Shown here piece after piece: positions 51,694 through 60,742 of a DNA stretch of 64,000 nucleotides. Origin of the DNA: Simiduia curdlanivorans (GTDB taxonomy: Bacteria; Pseudomonadota; Gammaproteobacteria; Pseudomonadales; Cellvibrionaceae); contig NZ_JAUFQG010000004.1 in the NCBI RefSeq assembly GCF_030409605.1, positions 1,676,501 to 1,740,500 of the forward strand, given 5' to 3'. The first letter of the stretch is position 1. The number at the start of each line of letters is the position of its first letter. A program made the translations under genes and the position numbers. Under the pieces are notes generated by a model, which was given only the letters and a program-made list of their open reading frames with translations, did no database searches and was not told the origin of the DNA.

Positions 51694-53034
51694 TTAACTC
51701 AAAAGATAGCTGGCAAAGCCAAGGTAAATAATTACCCCCGTGGCATCGACAATAGTGGTAACCAAAGGCCCGGAGGCGGTGGCTGGGTCCATGTTAATTT
51801 TCGACAGAATGAAGGGTAGGCAGAGGCCAATCAGCGAGCCGGACATGACCACGCAGACCATGGCAGCAGCAACAACTATTGCTACCTCTACGCCGCCGCG
51901 CAACCAACCCAAACCGGCAACGGCAATGGCTAGGGTGAAGCCGAGAGCGCCGGCGACTAGTATTTCGCGACCGAATAAGTGTAGCCAATCCTTCATTTGA
52001 ACCTCGCCGGTGGCCAGTGCGCGCACCATCAAGGCCGCTGCCTGTGAGCCGGCATTACCGCCGCTGCCAACCAATAAGGGCAGAAAGAAAACCAGAGCCA
52101 CATGTTGCGCAATCAGGGCTTCAAAGAAGGCGATACCAGCGCCCGAGAACAGTGAGCCGAACACCAGCAGTAACAGCCAGCCAATGCGCTTGGTAAAAAG
52201 TCGCGCTAATGAAATGTCTTTGAAAGACGAGCCGAGTGTGGCTACCGAGGCGCTTTTTTGTGCATCTTCAGTGGCCTCTTCGACGAAGGCATCCATGGCG
52301 TCATCGTAGGTGATGATGCCCACCAGCTGTCGCTCTTCATCCAGTACCGGCACCGCGAGTAGATCGTAGTGGCGCACTATCTCAGCGACCTTCTCCTGAT
52401 CTTCGTCTACCGCCACGCTCACCACATCGGTGTGCATAAGCTCCGAAATAATGGCGTCTGGCTTGGCTAATATCAGCTGTTTGAGCGACAGGGTGCCCTG
52501 CAAGATGCGGTTCTTATCCACCACATAGACTTGGTAAATGGTTTCTTTATCCGGCGCTTCGAGGCGAATGCGCAGTAATGCCTTATGCACCGTCCAATGG
52601 CCGCGCAAGGTGGCGTAGTCCGAGGTCATCAAGGCGCCGGCGGTCTTCTCTGGGTAGCTTGCCAGCCGACGTACATCTTCGCGTTCAGCCTGGGCTAACC
52701 CGGGCAATACGGCGTGGCGCTGCTCTTCACTCAAACGGTTGTATAAATCCGCTCGCTCGTCCGACTCCATCTCCGAAAACAGCGCGGCGAGATCGTTGCG
52801 TGCCATTACCGCGGCAATAGCCGCCTGGCGCTCCTCTGGCATGAAGGAGAAGGCTTCGGCGTGATGGTGCAGGCTGAGCAGGGCTAACAAATTTGCCGCT
52901 TGTGCAGGACTGAATGGCTCCAAGGCATCGGCTAAATCGGCGATATGACAATGATCTAACAGGCCTCGAAGTTGTTGTTTGTCGGGCTGCTGGATGAGGG
53001 CTGTGAGTTGTGCGCGAATGTCTGCCTGATCCAT
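51694..53034 (-). CDS. mgtE: Magnesium transporter MgtE
   Basis: The 446-residue protein has the MgtE N-domain (about 1-130, helical repeats), a CBS pair (about 135-255, LMTSDYATLRGHWTVHKALL and ISELMHTDVVSVAVDEDQEK) and five membrane helices of the transport domain (about 285-446, LPLLVGSGGNAGSQAAALMV and ending LGFASYLLS). It is a Mg2+ gated channel of the inner membrane. The start ATG 53034 is divergent from the hybrid kinase. Length is normal. Confidence 0.94.
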   Translation of the reverse strand: MDQADIRAQLTALIQQPDKQQLRGLLDHCHIADLADALEPFSPAQAANLLALLSLHHHAEAFSFMPEERQAAIAAVMARNDLAALFSEMESDERADLYNRLSEEQRHAVLPGLAQAEREDVRRLASYPEKTAGALMTSDYATLRGHWTVHKALLRIRLEAPDKETIYQVYVVDKNRILQGTLSLKQLILAKPDAIISELMHTDVVSVAVDEDQEKVAEIVRHYDLLAVPVLDEERQLVGIITYDDAMDAFVEEATEDAQKSASVATLGSSFKDISLARLFTKRIGWLLLLVFGSLFSGAGIAFFEALIAQHVALVFFLPLLVGSGGNAGSQAAALMVRALATGEVQMKDWLHLFGREILVAGALGFTLAIAVAGLGWLRGGVEVAIVVAAAMVCVVMSGSLIGLCLPFILSKINMDPATASGPLVTTIVDATGVIIYLGFASYLLS

Positions 53035-53145
53035 AACCTGTTCTACTCATTGGCTGGTGCAAGGATTGTAGGGAGAGAAGATCAAGGTTACAACGCCAAT
53101 GCCTGTCTATACTGGTACGGTTGCTCACCTCACGTGGAGTTTAGA

Positions 53146-56100
53146 TTGTTGGTGAATTCCTTTAAAAAGGACCCCGCGCCGCTACTTTGGGCGCTGCTCG
53201 TCATCTTGTCAGTGGTTTTGATCCTTGGTGCGCTTGTAATCGATCGCCTCAGTATCGAGCGCGAACAAGACAATGAGCGGGCGTTGGTTCTACAGCAAGC
53301 GAGCTTAGTTCGCGCCCGTCTCGAAGGTAATATCAACGCCAATATTCAAACTGTGCTCGGGCTAGTGTCGGTCATCGCCGCGGAGCCCGACATTACCCAG
53401 GTAAAATTTTCCCGCTATGCGCAGCAAATCTTTCAGGGGCGACACCAGCTGCGCAACTTGGGCGGCGCGCCCGATATGGTTATTCGGTTCATGCACCCAA
53501 TGGCGGGTAACGAAGCCGCCATTGGATTAAATTTAGCGGCCAACCCAGCTCAGCAAGCCGCGGCACAACGCGCAAAGAACACCGGCTTGATTACTGTGGC
53601 TGGGCCAGTAAATTTGGCCCAGGGTGGTCAAGGGTTTATCGGCCGTATACCTGTATTTACCTATGGCGTAGAAGGTGAGAGCCAATTTTGGGGCTTGGTG
53701 TCTGCGGTGATTGATTTAGAAAAGTTTTATGCTGAAAGCCAGTTATTTCAAGCGCCCCTAGCGCTGGCGTTAAAAGGCCAAGATGGTACGGGAGCCGATG
53801 GCGAGGTGTTCTTTGGCAGAGCAGATCTTTTCAACCAAAACCCTATCCTATTAAAGGTCACACTGCCATCTGGCTCCTGGCAGCTGGCCGCGACACCTAC
53901 ACTAGGCTGGTCGCAAACATTTTCTAACACAGTGATGCTGCGCTGGCTGATGGCTTGCGTTATTTTGGCGTTGTTGGCGCCGTTAGTGGGCTTGATCTAC
54001 ACCCAGCGATCGCGCCAGCAAGAGCAGGCGCGGTTGAGGGGCTTGTTTTTGCGTTCCACCTTGGGTATTGCTCTGTGTGACAACAACAGTGGTTATATCT
54101 TGCAATTAAACCCAAAATTTGCCGATATGTTGGGCTTGGCTCCAGATAAAATACCCCCACAAAAACTTGTTGATCTGATCGAAGCACCTGTCGATGCGCC
54201 AATGCATTGGCAGCAAAGTCTTCTCGGAATGGGCAGCGGTACAAAGATTGAAGGGCGAATACGCAGCGCAGACAAGGGGCCCTTGATCGTCCAGATTAAC
54301 AGCGTTGCCATAGATCAGCCCGGCATGAAAAACCTCTTCTGGGTGATGCTTGATGATGTGACGAAGCGAACCGAAACAGCCGAAGAGCTTGCAGAAAAGA
54401 CGCGACAATTGCAATTAGTGGTCGATAGCACTGGCGTTGGTTTTTGGGATTGGAATATTCCATTCGATAAATTACAAGTCAATGAAAGTTGGGCGCAACT
54501 TATCGGATTTTCCCTGTCGGAGCTCGAGCAAAAATTTGAAGGTAAATGGTTTGAACGTATGCATCCTGAGGATATTCAGAAAGTGCAAGACTACCTTGCG
54601 ATGGCTGCCCCAGACCTGCCTATTGCTAGCCCTATAGAAGTGCGAGTTCAGCATAAAAACGGTGCTTGGATTTGGTTGTTGGTTAGTGGTCGCGTAGTTG
54701 CCTGGCATGACAATATGCCGGTGCGGGCTGTTGGTGTTAGCCTAGATATTACCAGTAATAAAATTATCGATAATCGACTAAAAGAGTCTCAGGAGCTGCT
54801 TGAAAAATACTTCACTATGTCGCCAGCATTTATGTCAATTTCTAACGAGCAGGGGTATTTTGAAAAGATAAATTCTACCTATATGAGAAAGTTAGGTTAT
54901 ACGGAAGCGGAAATGTTAAGCCGGCCTGTGCTTAGCTTTATACACCCAGATGATGCGGAGCTAACCCTCAATTCCGCCCTTGCATTACGTACCGGTGGTG
55001 GATCGATCGAGGTAAATAATCGATTTTGTTGTGCGGATGGTAGTTACCGTCATCTCAGTTGGGAGACAAGCTTCGACCTCCTTACTAGAAGGTTCTATGC
55101 TGTCGGTCTGGATATTAGCGAAAATATAGAAAATGAGAGGAAGTTGAAGCATCGCGAGCAAATGCTGGCTGCGATGAGTAAACAGGGGCGCATTGGCGCT
55201 TGGGAATATGATCTAGAAAATCAAACGCTTTTCTGGTCAGAGATGACCAAGGAAATTCATCAAGTTGATCAGAGCTTTGTTCCTGGCGTTGATTCTGCAA
55301 TAACGTTTTATAAACCGGGTGTGGATCGAGAAAAAATTACTGCGTGTTTTGAGTCAGCTATAGCTACAGGACAGAAATTCCGCGAAGAGTTGCGAGTTAT
55401 TACTGCCAAGGGTCTGGAATTGTGGGTGGTGGCGACAGGTCAGGTTGATTTCGTCGGTGGTAGGTGTGTGCGTATTTTTGGCTCGTTTCAAGATATTAAT
55501 GATAGAAAGCTAGCCGAACAAGAATTGATTTTGGCTAAAAATTTAGCTGAGCAAGCGGTTAAGGTTAAAAGCGAATTTTTGGCAATGATGAGCCATGAAA
55601 TAAGAACGCCCATTAACGGTGTTATGGGCATGTTGCACCTGCTTAAGCGCACGCACTTAGATCAGGGCCAGAAGCACTATTTAGATATCTCTTTAAAAAG
55701 TGCTCACGCCTTGCTGAGTACCATAAATGATGTATTGGATTTTTCCAAGGTTGACGCCGGTAAGCTGGAGCTTTCCAATGAAACCTTTGATCTAACTGAA
55801 ACCTTGGATGGTGTTATTCAGATGTCGGCATTGTCTGCCGAAGAAAAAGGTCTTTCGCTGGTTCTAGATTGCCGAGAGCTCGATCCGGTTCTAGTATCGG
55901 GCGACCAAGATAGATTGCGCCAAATACTTTTAAATTTAATTAGCAATGCCGTTAAGTTTACCGAGCGGGGTAGTGTTGTTGTTAAAGCGATCATGAGAAT
56001 GGGTGATAATACTTTAACAGTATCAGTGTCTGACACTGGAATCGGTATGGATGAATCCGCGATGCAGGCTTTGTTTCAGCCCTTCTCTCAAGTGGATAGC

Positions 56101-57456
56101 TCAAGCACGCGCCGATTCGAAGGTACAGGCTTGGGTTTGGTTATAGCTCAGAAATTATGTGAGTTAATGGGTGGACATATATCGGTTGAAAGTAAACTTA
56201 ATGAGGGTTCAATCTTCACTTTTCATGTTAAGTTTCCTAGCGCTGAAAGAAACGAATTGGCCTATTGCCTTGAGTTGTCAGGAAAGCGTGCGTTAGTTAT
56301 TTCAGGTGATAATGCGTTAGATATTAATCTATGTGATTACCTAGACAAGTGTGGCGCTCACGCTACCCAGATTAAGTCTCTGGCCGATGTTTCCAAGGAG
56401 GTGTTATCGTCAATGGACTTAGTATTGATAGATCATGCCTTGATGCTTGAAAAGAACAGCGTTCAATCCATTCGCTCGGTAAGTGAAAATGAATTGGGGC
56501 AGCGCTGGGTGTTAATGTGTTCGCAGCATGGAGTGCCTGATTACATTGAGCTATGTGAGCAAGGGTTTGATCATTTTATTTCTAAGCCGGTGACCGCTTC
56601 TTCCCTGAGAAAATTGTTTTGCAAAGATGATGTTGTAATTGATGACTCGGATAAAGGCTTAAAAAAACATGTTGCTGGAAGTGCTAAAGTGCTGTTGGTT
56701 GAAGATAATGCCATTAATCAAGAAGTGGCTACACTCATGCTCGAAAATTATGGGCTAAGTGTGGATGTGGCGGCTAGTGGTCTGGAGGCTTTAGACGCGT
56801 TGGAGAAAACGTCGGGAGTTCCGCTTTACGATGTGGTGTTGATGGACTGTTTAATGCCGGGAATGGACGGTTATGAGACGACGCGACATATTCGTCTCGG
56901 TGATGCGGGCGAAAATTACAAAAACGTGGTTATTATTGCCCTTACCGCTAACGCGATGGCTGGCGATAGGCAGCGGTGTCTCGATGCTGGCATGAACGAC
57001 TTTGTCAGCAAACCCATTGATGAGGCAACGTTAACCACGGTTTTGCGCCGCTGGCTCAAGGTTGCGATAGCAGAGAAGGTTCCTGAACACCCAGCTGTAG
57101 GACGCGAAGATGTAGCGGAGTATGCCATTTGGGATAAGGCTTTTGCTCTGCGCTCAGTGCGCGGTAGGCCTGACCGCTTGGTTTGGTTGGTAAATCAATT
57201 TGTAAACTCGAGTGAAAAGCAACTTGCAGCGCTAGAGCAGGCAGTGACTGAAAATAATTTCGAGGCCATTGTGTTTCATGCTCATACTCTCAAAGGTTCG
57301 TCGGGCCAGCTAGGTTGTAGGCAAATGCAGCAGCTATGTAGCGCTATTGAAGTGGCGGCTAAGTCTAAGCGTGGTGATAGTGTGCGCGCTGATATTCTAC
57401 GGCTTCGGCAGGCAAGATTAGATGTGTTGGATTGCATAAAGGTTATTTACGATTAA
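53146..57456 (+). CDS. Giant hybrid histidine kinase: CHASE-PAS(n)-HisKA-HATPase-REC-REC-Hpt
   Basis: The 1436-residue sensor has a membrane helix (about 8-32), a periplasmic CHASE domain (about 35-255, with VAGPVNLAQGGQGFIGRIPV), a second helix (about 265-290) and a series of four PAS/PAC domains (about 300-800). HisKA (His817, MSHEIRTPINGV) and HATPase (NLISNAVKFTERG, GTGLGLVIAQKL) follow. A degenerate receiver comes next, then a canonical receiver (LVEDN, Asp1234 in LMDCLMPGMDG) and an Hpt domain (His1380, HTLKGSSG). It shares its layout from HisKA on with the kinase at 25846-29121. TTG 53146 has GGAG six bases ahead. GTG 53152 or GTG 53134 are alternatives. Confidence 0.9.
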   Translation: MLVNSFKKDPAPLLWALLVILSVVLILGALVIDRLSIEREQDNERALVLQQASLVRARLEGNINANIQTVLGLVSVIAAEPDITQVKFSRYAQQIFQGRHQLRNLGGAPDMVIRFMHPMAGNEAAIGLNLAANPAQQAAAQRAKNTGLITVAGPVNLAQGGQGFIGRIPVFTYGVEGESQFWGLVSAVIDLEKFYAESQLFQAPLALALKGQDGTGADGEVFFGRADLFNQNPILLKVTLPSGSWQLAATPTLGWSQTFSNTVMLRWLMACVILALLAPLVGLIYTQRSRQQEQARLRGLFLRSTLGIALCDNNSGYILQLNPKFADMLGLAPDKIPPQKLVDLIEAPVDAPMHWQQSLLGMGSGTKIEGRIRSADKGPLIVQINSVAIDQPGMKNLFWVMLDDVTKRTETAEELAEKTRQLQLVVDSTGVGFWDWNIPFDKLQVNESWAQLIGFSLSELEQKFEGKWFERMHPEDIQKVQDYLAMAAPDLPIASPIEVRVQHKNGAWIWLLVSGRVVAWHDNMPVRAVGVSLDITSNKIIDNRLKESQELLEKYFTMSPAFMSISNEQGYFEKINSTYMRKLGYTEAEMLSRPVLSFIHPDDAELTLNSALALRTGGGSIEVNNRFCCADGSYRHLSWETSFDLLTRRFYAVGLDISENIENERKLKHREQMLAAMSKQGRIGAWEYDLENQTLFWSEMTKEIHQVDQSFVPGVDSAITFYKPGVDREKITACFESAIATGQKFREELRVITAKGLELWVVATGQVDFVGGRCVRIFGSFQDINDRKLAEQELILAKNLAEQAVKVKSEFLAMMSHEIRTPINGVMGMLHLLKRTHLDQGQKHYLDISLKSAHALLSTINDVLDFSKVDAGKLELSNETFDLTETLDGVIQMSALSAEEKGLSLVLDCRELDPVLVSGDQDRLRQILLNLISNAVKFTERGSVVVKAIMRMGDNTLTVSVSDTGIGMDESAMQALFQPFSQVDSSSTRRFEGTGLGLVIAQKLCELMGGHISVESKLNEGSIFTFHVKFPSAERNELAYCLELSGKRALVISGDNALDINLCDYLDKCGAHATQIKSLADVSKEVLSSMDLVLIDHALMLEKNSVQSIRSVSENELGQRWVLMCSQHGVPDYIELCEQGFDHFISKPVTASSLRKLFCKDDVVIDDSDKGLKKHVAGSAKVLLVEDNAINQEVATLMLENYGLSVDVAASGLEALDALEKTSGVPLYDVVLMDCLMPGMDGYETTRHIRLGDAGENYKNVVIIALTANAMAGDRQRCLDAGMNDFVSKPIDEATLTTVLRRWLKVAIAEKVPEHPAVGREDVAEYAIWDKAFALRSVRGRPDRLVWLVNQFVNSSEKQLAALEQAVTENNFEAIVFHAHTLKGSSGQLGCRQMQQLCSAIEVAAKSKRGDSVRADILRLRQARLDVLDCIKVIYD

Positions 57457-57595
57457 TTAATCGGTGTTTCCTTTGGTGTTTTCTTTGGTTCAATATTTTT
57501 GGTTTCTTGATATTTTATAACCTTAAAATAGTCGTTGTGTAAAATTTCCGCGAATAGATTTAACGCGAAAGCAACGCTAAGGTGGGGTTTATGAG

Positions 57596-59206
57596 TTATA
57601 GGCTTATCGTGCTGTCGAACTCTGGCTTATTATCTTGGTGGCTCTTGTTGTGTGCTTGCAGTTTTTCCAGTGCCGCACTAACTTGAATAAGTTGCTCTGC
57701 GAACCGTCTAATGTAGCTTGTTTCGGTAAGTGCCGCATCGACTAGTTCGATTGGTCTATGGCTTTTTGCTGCGGATAAAATCAGTTCTTGCTTTAATTCT
57801 TTATAATCGGATTTTATTTTAGAAAATTCTATCGAACTTGCGTGATCACTAAGTGCTGTTGTTGATGCTAGCCAGTGTTGTATTTGTGTTTGCCAGCGAT
57901 CAAGGCTTTCCATCTCTTGGACACCCATATTTTTAATGGCGAGCTTCTGTTCAATAATGTCGAGCATAGCTCGGCAACCATAGTTTAAGTGGTGACCTGC
58001 GCTTAAGCCTGCAGCCAGTAATTCCCCTTGAGACTGGGCTAGTTCAGATTTTAGTGCGGTGCTGATAAAAACATTCATTTGTCGAACGCGACTTTCTACA
58101 TGCTTTATGTCTTGCACTGTTTTAGCCGTTTCTGTTGCTGCTAAAAAACGTTTGGAGATCGTAAGCAACTCGACAATTTCAAGAGCAACGGCGCGCACAG
58201 CTAAGTCTGGAATGGCAGCGACATTGGTGTCTAAATGCGGGCTTTTGGTGAAGTCGTTTGGTTCCCGAAAGTGATTGAGTAGCCAGTTCGACAAGTTATT
58301 TTCTATGGGCCATATCAATAATAAGCCGAGTAAGTTAAAGGCTGTGTGAAATATCGCTAACAACAGGATAGGCGTCTGGGTCAAACCTGTAGCGTTTGAT
58401 GCTTGCGTCACAAGCCACCAAAAAATCGGTAAAAATACCAATGCAACGGCAGCGGTTAATAGATTGAAGGCTACGTGCGCAGCGGCTAGTCTTTTGGCAT
58501 TCGGTGTTGCGCCTAAGGTTGCTAAGATAGCTGTTGATGTTGTACCAACATTGGCACCAATAACGGTTGCTGCAGCGACTTCAAGGCTCAAGATTCCGCT
58601 GGCTACCGCTGTTAGAATAATAGCAATAGCGGCGCTGGAGGATTGAGTAACAATGGTAAGCACAATGCCCAGGATTAACGCTATGAGTGCAGGGCTGTTA
58701 GCATGGCTGAATATCTCTTGGATATTAAGTGTTTGCGCTAAAGATGAAAAATTTACTTGCAGAAAATCAATGCCGAGAAAAAGAAGCCCAAAGCCGGCTA
58801 TTGCCATGCCAAACGCTCTGCCTCTTTCGTGAGGTGCAAAGAGTCGTAACAGCGCACCAATACCGATTAGCGGGAAGGCAAAGGCATCAATTTTAAAGCT
58901 AAAGCCAAATAGCGTGACTATCCAAGCGGTAAAGGTTGTGCCTACATTACTTCCGAATACAACCCACATGGCTTGATGGAAACTCATGAGGCCGGCATTA
59001 ACAAAGCCGATAACCGCGACGGTAACGGCGCTTGAAGACTGCACCAGAGCTGTTATGCCGATACCACTTAATAATCCGCGAATTTTACTCGAAGTCCAAC
59101 GACCGAGAAGGTGTTCTAATGCCCTCCCGCCGGCGAGTTTCAAACCCTCAGTCATTAACCACATGCCTAGCAAAAAAAAGCCGAGCGAGCCGAACAAATT
59201 TAGCAT
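57596..59206 (-). CDS. Na/Pi cotransporter family protein with PhoU-like C-terminus
   Basis: The 536-residue protein has eight or more membrane helices in two repeats, each with a QSSSA motif (TALVQSSSAVTVAVIGF and IVTQSSSAAIAIILTA) and GANVGTT. These are the NptA/YjbB signatures. A helical PhoU-like cytoplasmic domain (about 330-525) forms the C-terminus. It moves phosphate with sodium, with direction depending on the family member. It starts 12 bp after the stop of the beta-CASP hydrolase, so the two are likely one operon. Confidence 0.9.
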   Translation of the reverse strand: MLNLFGSLGFFLLGMWLMTEGLKLAGGRALEHLLGRWTSSKIRGLLSGIGITALVQSSSAVTVAVIGFVNAGLMSFHQAMWVVFGSNVGTTFTAWIVTLFGFSFKIDAFAFPLIGIGALLRLFAPHERGRAFGMAIAGFGLLFLGIDFLQVNFSSLAQTLNIQEIFSHANSPALIALILGIVLTIVTQSSSAAIAIILTAVASGILSLEVAAATVIGANVGTTSTAILATLGATPNAKRLAAAHVAFNLLTAAVALVFLPIFWWLVTQASNATGLTQTPILLLAIFHTAFNLLGLLLIWPIENNLSNWLLNHFREPNDFTKSPHLDTNVAAIPDLAVRAVALEIVELLTISKRFLAATETAKTVQDIKHVESRVRQMNVFISTALKSELAQSQGELLAAGLSAGHHLNYGCRAMLDIIEQKLAIKNMGVQEMESLDRWQTQIQHWLASTTALSDHASSIEFSKIKSDYKELKQELILSAAKSHRPIELVDAALTETSYIRRFAEQLIQVSAALEKLQAHNKSHQDNKPEFDSTISL

Positions 59207-59218
59207 GGCGCTAGGTCC

Positions 59219-60622
59219 TCAAAATGCAAAACTTTGACGAAGCGCAGGAATCGTGACACTGATGCCCTTCTCGGAATATAGCTTTTCTGCTAGTGCATCT
59301 TGGGCTTCAGGCTCGCCGTGCACTAAGAATATTTTCGGTTGATTTGAGAAGTTAGCCGACCAATTTACTAAGGCAGCCTGGCCCGCGTGGGCTGAAAATC
59401 CGCCGATAGTTTCAATGCGTGCCCGTACCAGAAATTCATCGCCAAAAAGTTTTATTTTTTTCATGCCGTCCACCAGCATACGCCCTAATGTCCCCCTCGC
59501 CTGGAAACCGGCAAAGATGATGGTGGTGCGTTTATCCCAAATACGGTGTTTGAAATGATGACGAATGCGTCCGCCCGTACACATGCCGCTGCCAGCGATA
59601 ATAAGTGCACCACTTTTAATACGGTTAATGGCCATGGATTCTTCCGATGACACCGAAGCTATCAAGCGAGGTAAAAAGTCTTTCAAAAACGATCGATCCC
59701 TTTCACACAAGGCTTTTACATCTTCACAATCCATCGTATGTAGCCAGCGGTCGTATACCTTTGTGACTTTTATCGCCATGGGACTGTCTAGAAAAATTTG
59801 CCATCCATCCAATTTTCCTTCTTGATGCATTCTTCCTAAATAGAATAGAAACTCTTGTGTTCGACCAACGGCAAAGGCTGGAATAAGGACATTGCCACCG
59901 GCTTCCCAGGTTTCGTGCAAGACCTGTTCAAGCTGTAGGATAGAATCATCCATGGTGCGGTGATCGCGGTTGCCATAGGTGCTTTCCATGAGCACAACAT
60001 CCGCCTCAGTGAGCAGTGTGGGGTCTTTCATCAGGGGCGAATCTTTTTTACCTAAATCACCAGAAAAGACTACACGTTTTTGCTGGCCGCGCTCATTGAT
60101 ATCTAGTTGTACAATAGCCGAACCGAGGATGTGACCGGCGTCATGAAGTGTTACGGATATGTGGGGCTTTATTTCTGTTGCTTGGTTATAGGCAATGCCT
60201 CGGCATAGGCCGAGAACCTTTTTCACATCGTCTAGGTTGTAGAGTGCTTCTACCGCTGGTTGGCCACGGCGCTCACGTTTGATGTTTTCTCTTTCTAGGT
60301 CGCGCATGTACAAGCCAGCTGCATCGTCCAACATGATTTCTAGCAGTTCAGCCGTTGCTTTGGTGCAGTAAATAGGGCTGTTAAAGCCCGCGTGAACAAG
60401 CATGGGCAGCAGGCCTGAGTGATCTAAGTGGGCGTGGGACAGTACCAAAGCGTCTATTTCTGCGGGTTCAAACAGAAACTGTTCAGTTGGCAGCCTCTCA
60501 ATAGCGTCACCGCCTTGATGCATACCGCAGTCTAGCAATATGTTACCGGCGCCAGGAGCGGACACTAAGTGGCATGAGCCAGTGACTTCCTGTGCTGCGC
60601 CTAAGAATTTGATGGTCGCCAT
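59219..60622 (-). CDS. Metallo-beta-lactamase/beta-CASP RNA-processing hydrolase
   Basis: The 467-residue protein carries the MBL motif ALVLSHAHLDHSGLLP, the second histidine motif HDAGHILGSA, the Asp in VFSGDLGKKD and the beta-CASP insertion. A C-terminal HGEP follows (LVHGEPEAQ). It matches the CPSF/YsiH-type exonuclease group acting on RNA. It has no membrane segment or KH domain, so the RNA target is unknown. It is transcribed just before the Na/Pi cotransporter gene. Confidence 0.9.
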   Translation of the reverse strand: MATIKFLGAAQEVTGSCHLVSAPGAGNILLDCGMHQGGDAIERLPTEQFLFEPAEIDALVLSHAHLDHSGLLPMLVHAGFNSPIYCTKATAELLEIMLDDAAGLYMRDLERENIKRERRGQPAVEALYNLDDVKKVLGLCRGIAYNQATEIKPHISVTLHDAGHILGSAIVQLDINERGQQKRVVFSGDLGKKDSPLMKDPTLLTEADVVLMESTYGNRDHRTMDDSILQLEQVLHETWEAGGNVLIPAFAVGRTQEFLFYLGRMHQEGKLDGWQIFLDSPMAIKVTKVYDRWLHTMDCEDVKALCERDRSFLKDFLPRLIASVSSEESMAINRIKSGALIIAGSGMCTGGRIRHHFKHRIWDKRTTIIFAGFQARGTLGRMLVDGMKKIKLFGDEFLVRARIETIGGFSAHAGQAALVNWSANFSNQPKIFLVHGEPEAQDALAEKLYSEKGISVTIPALRQSFAF

Positions 60623-60700
60623 GGTGTCTCCGCGGTTTACCTATATTGGGGTAAATAGTAGAGCGCGATAGGGCTGAGGCTGTTGTGATCTCGGTCAATT

Positions 60701-60723
60701 AAAGCGCCTTTTACGGCGCTTTT
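60701..60723 (-). terminator. Hairpin ending the S9 peptidase transcript
   Basis: Inverted repeat AAAGCGCC/GGCGCTTT (60701-60708 with 60715-60722) about 20 bp past the peptidase stop (60743). On the minus strand a short TTT follows. It may work in both directions. Confidence 0.6.
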
Positions 60724-60742
60724 ACCTGTGTTGGAAAGTGGT

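Noticed and set aside
51650..51695. Terminator between the LysR and mgtE genes
   Set aside because: The only inverted repeat (GCTGG...CCAGC) is short with a long loop and has no T-run.
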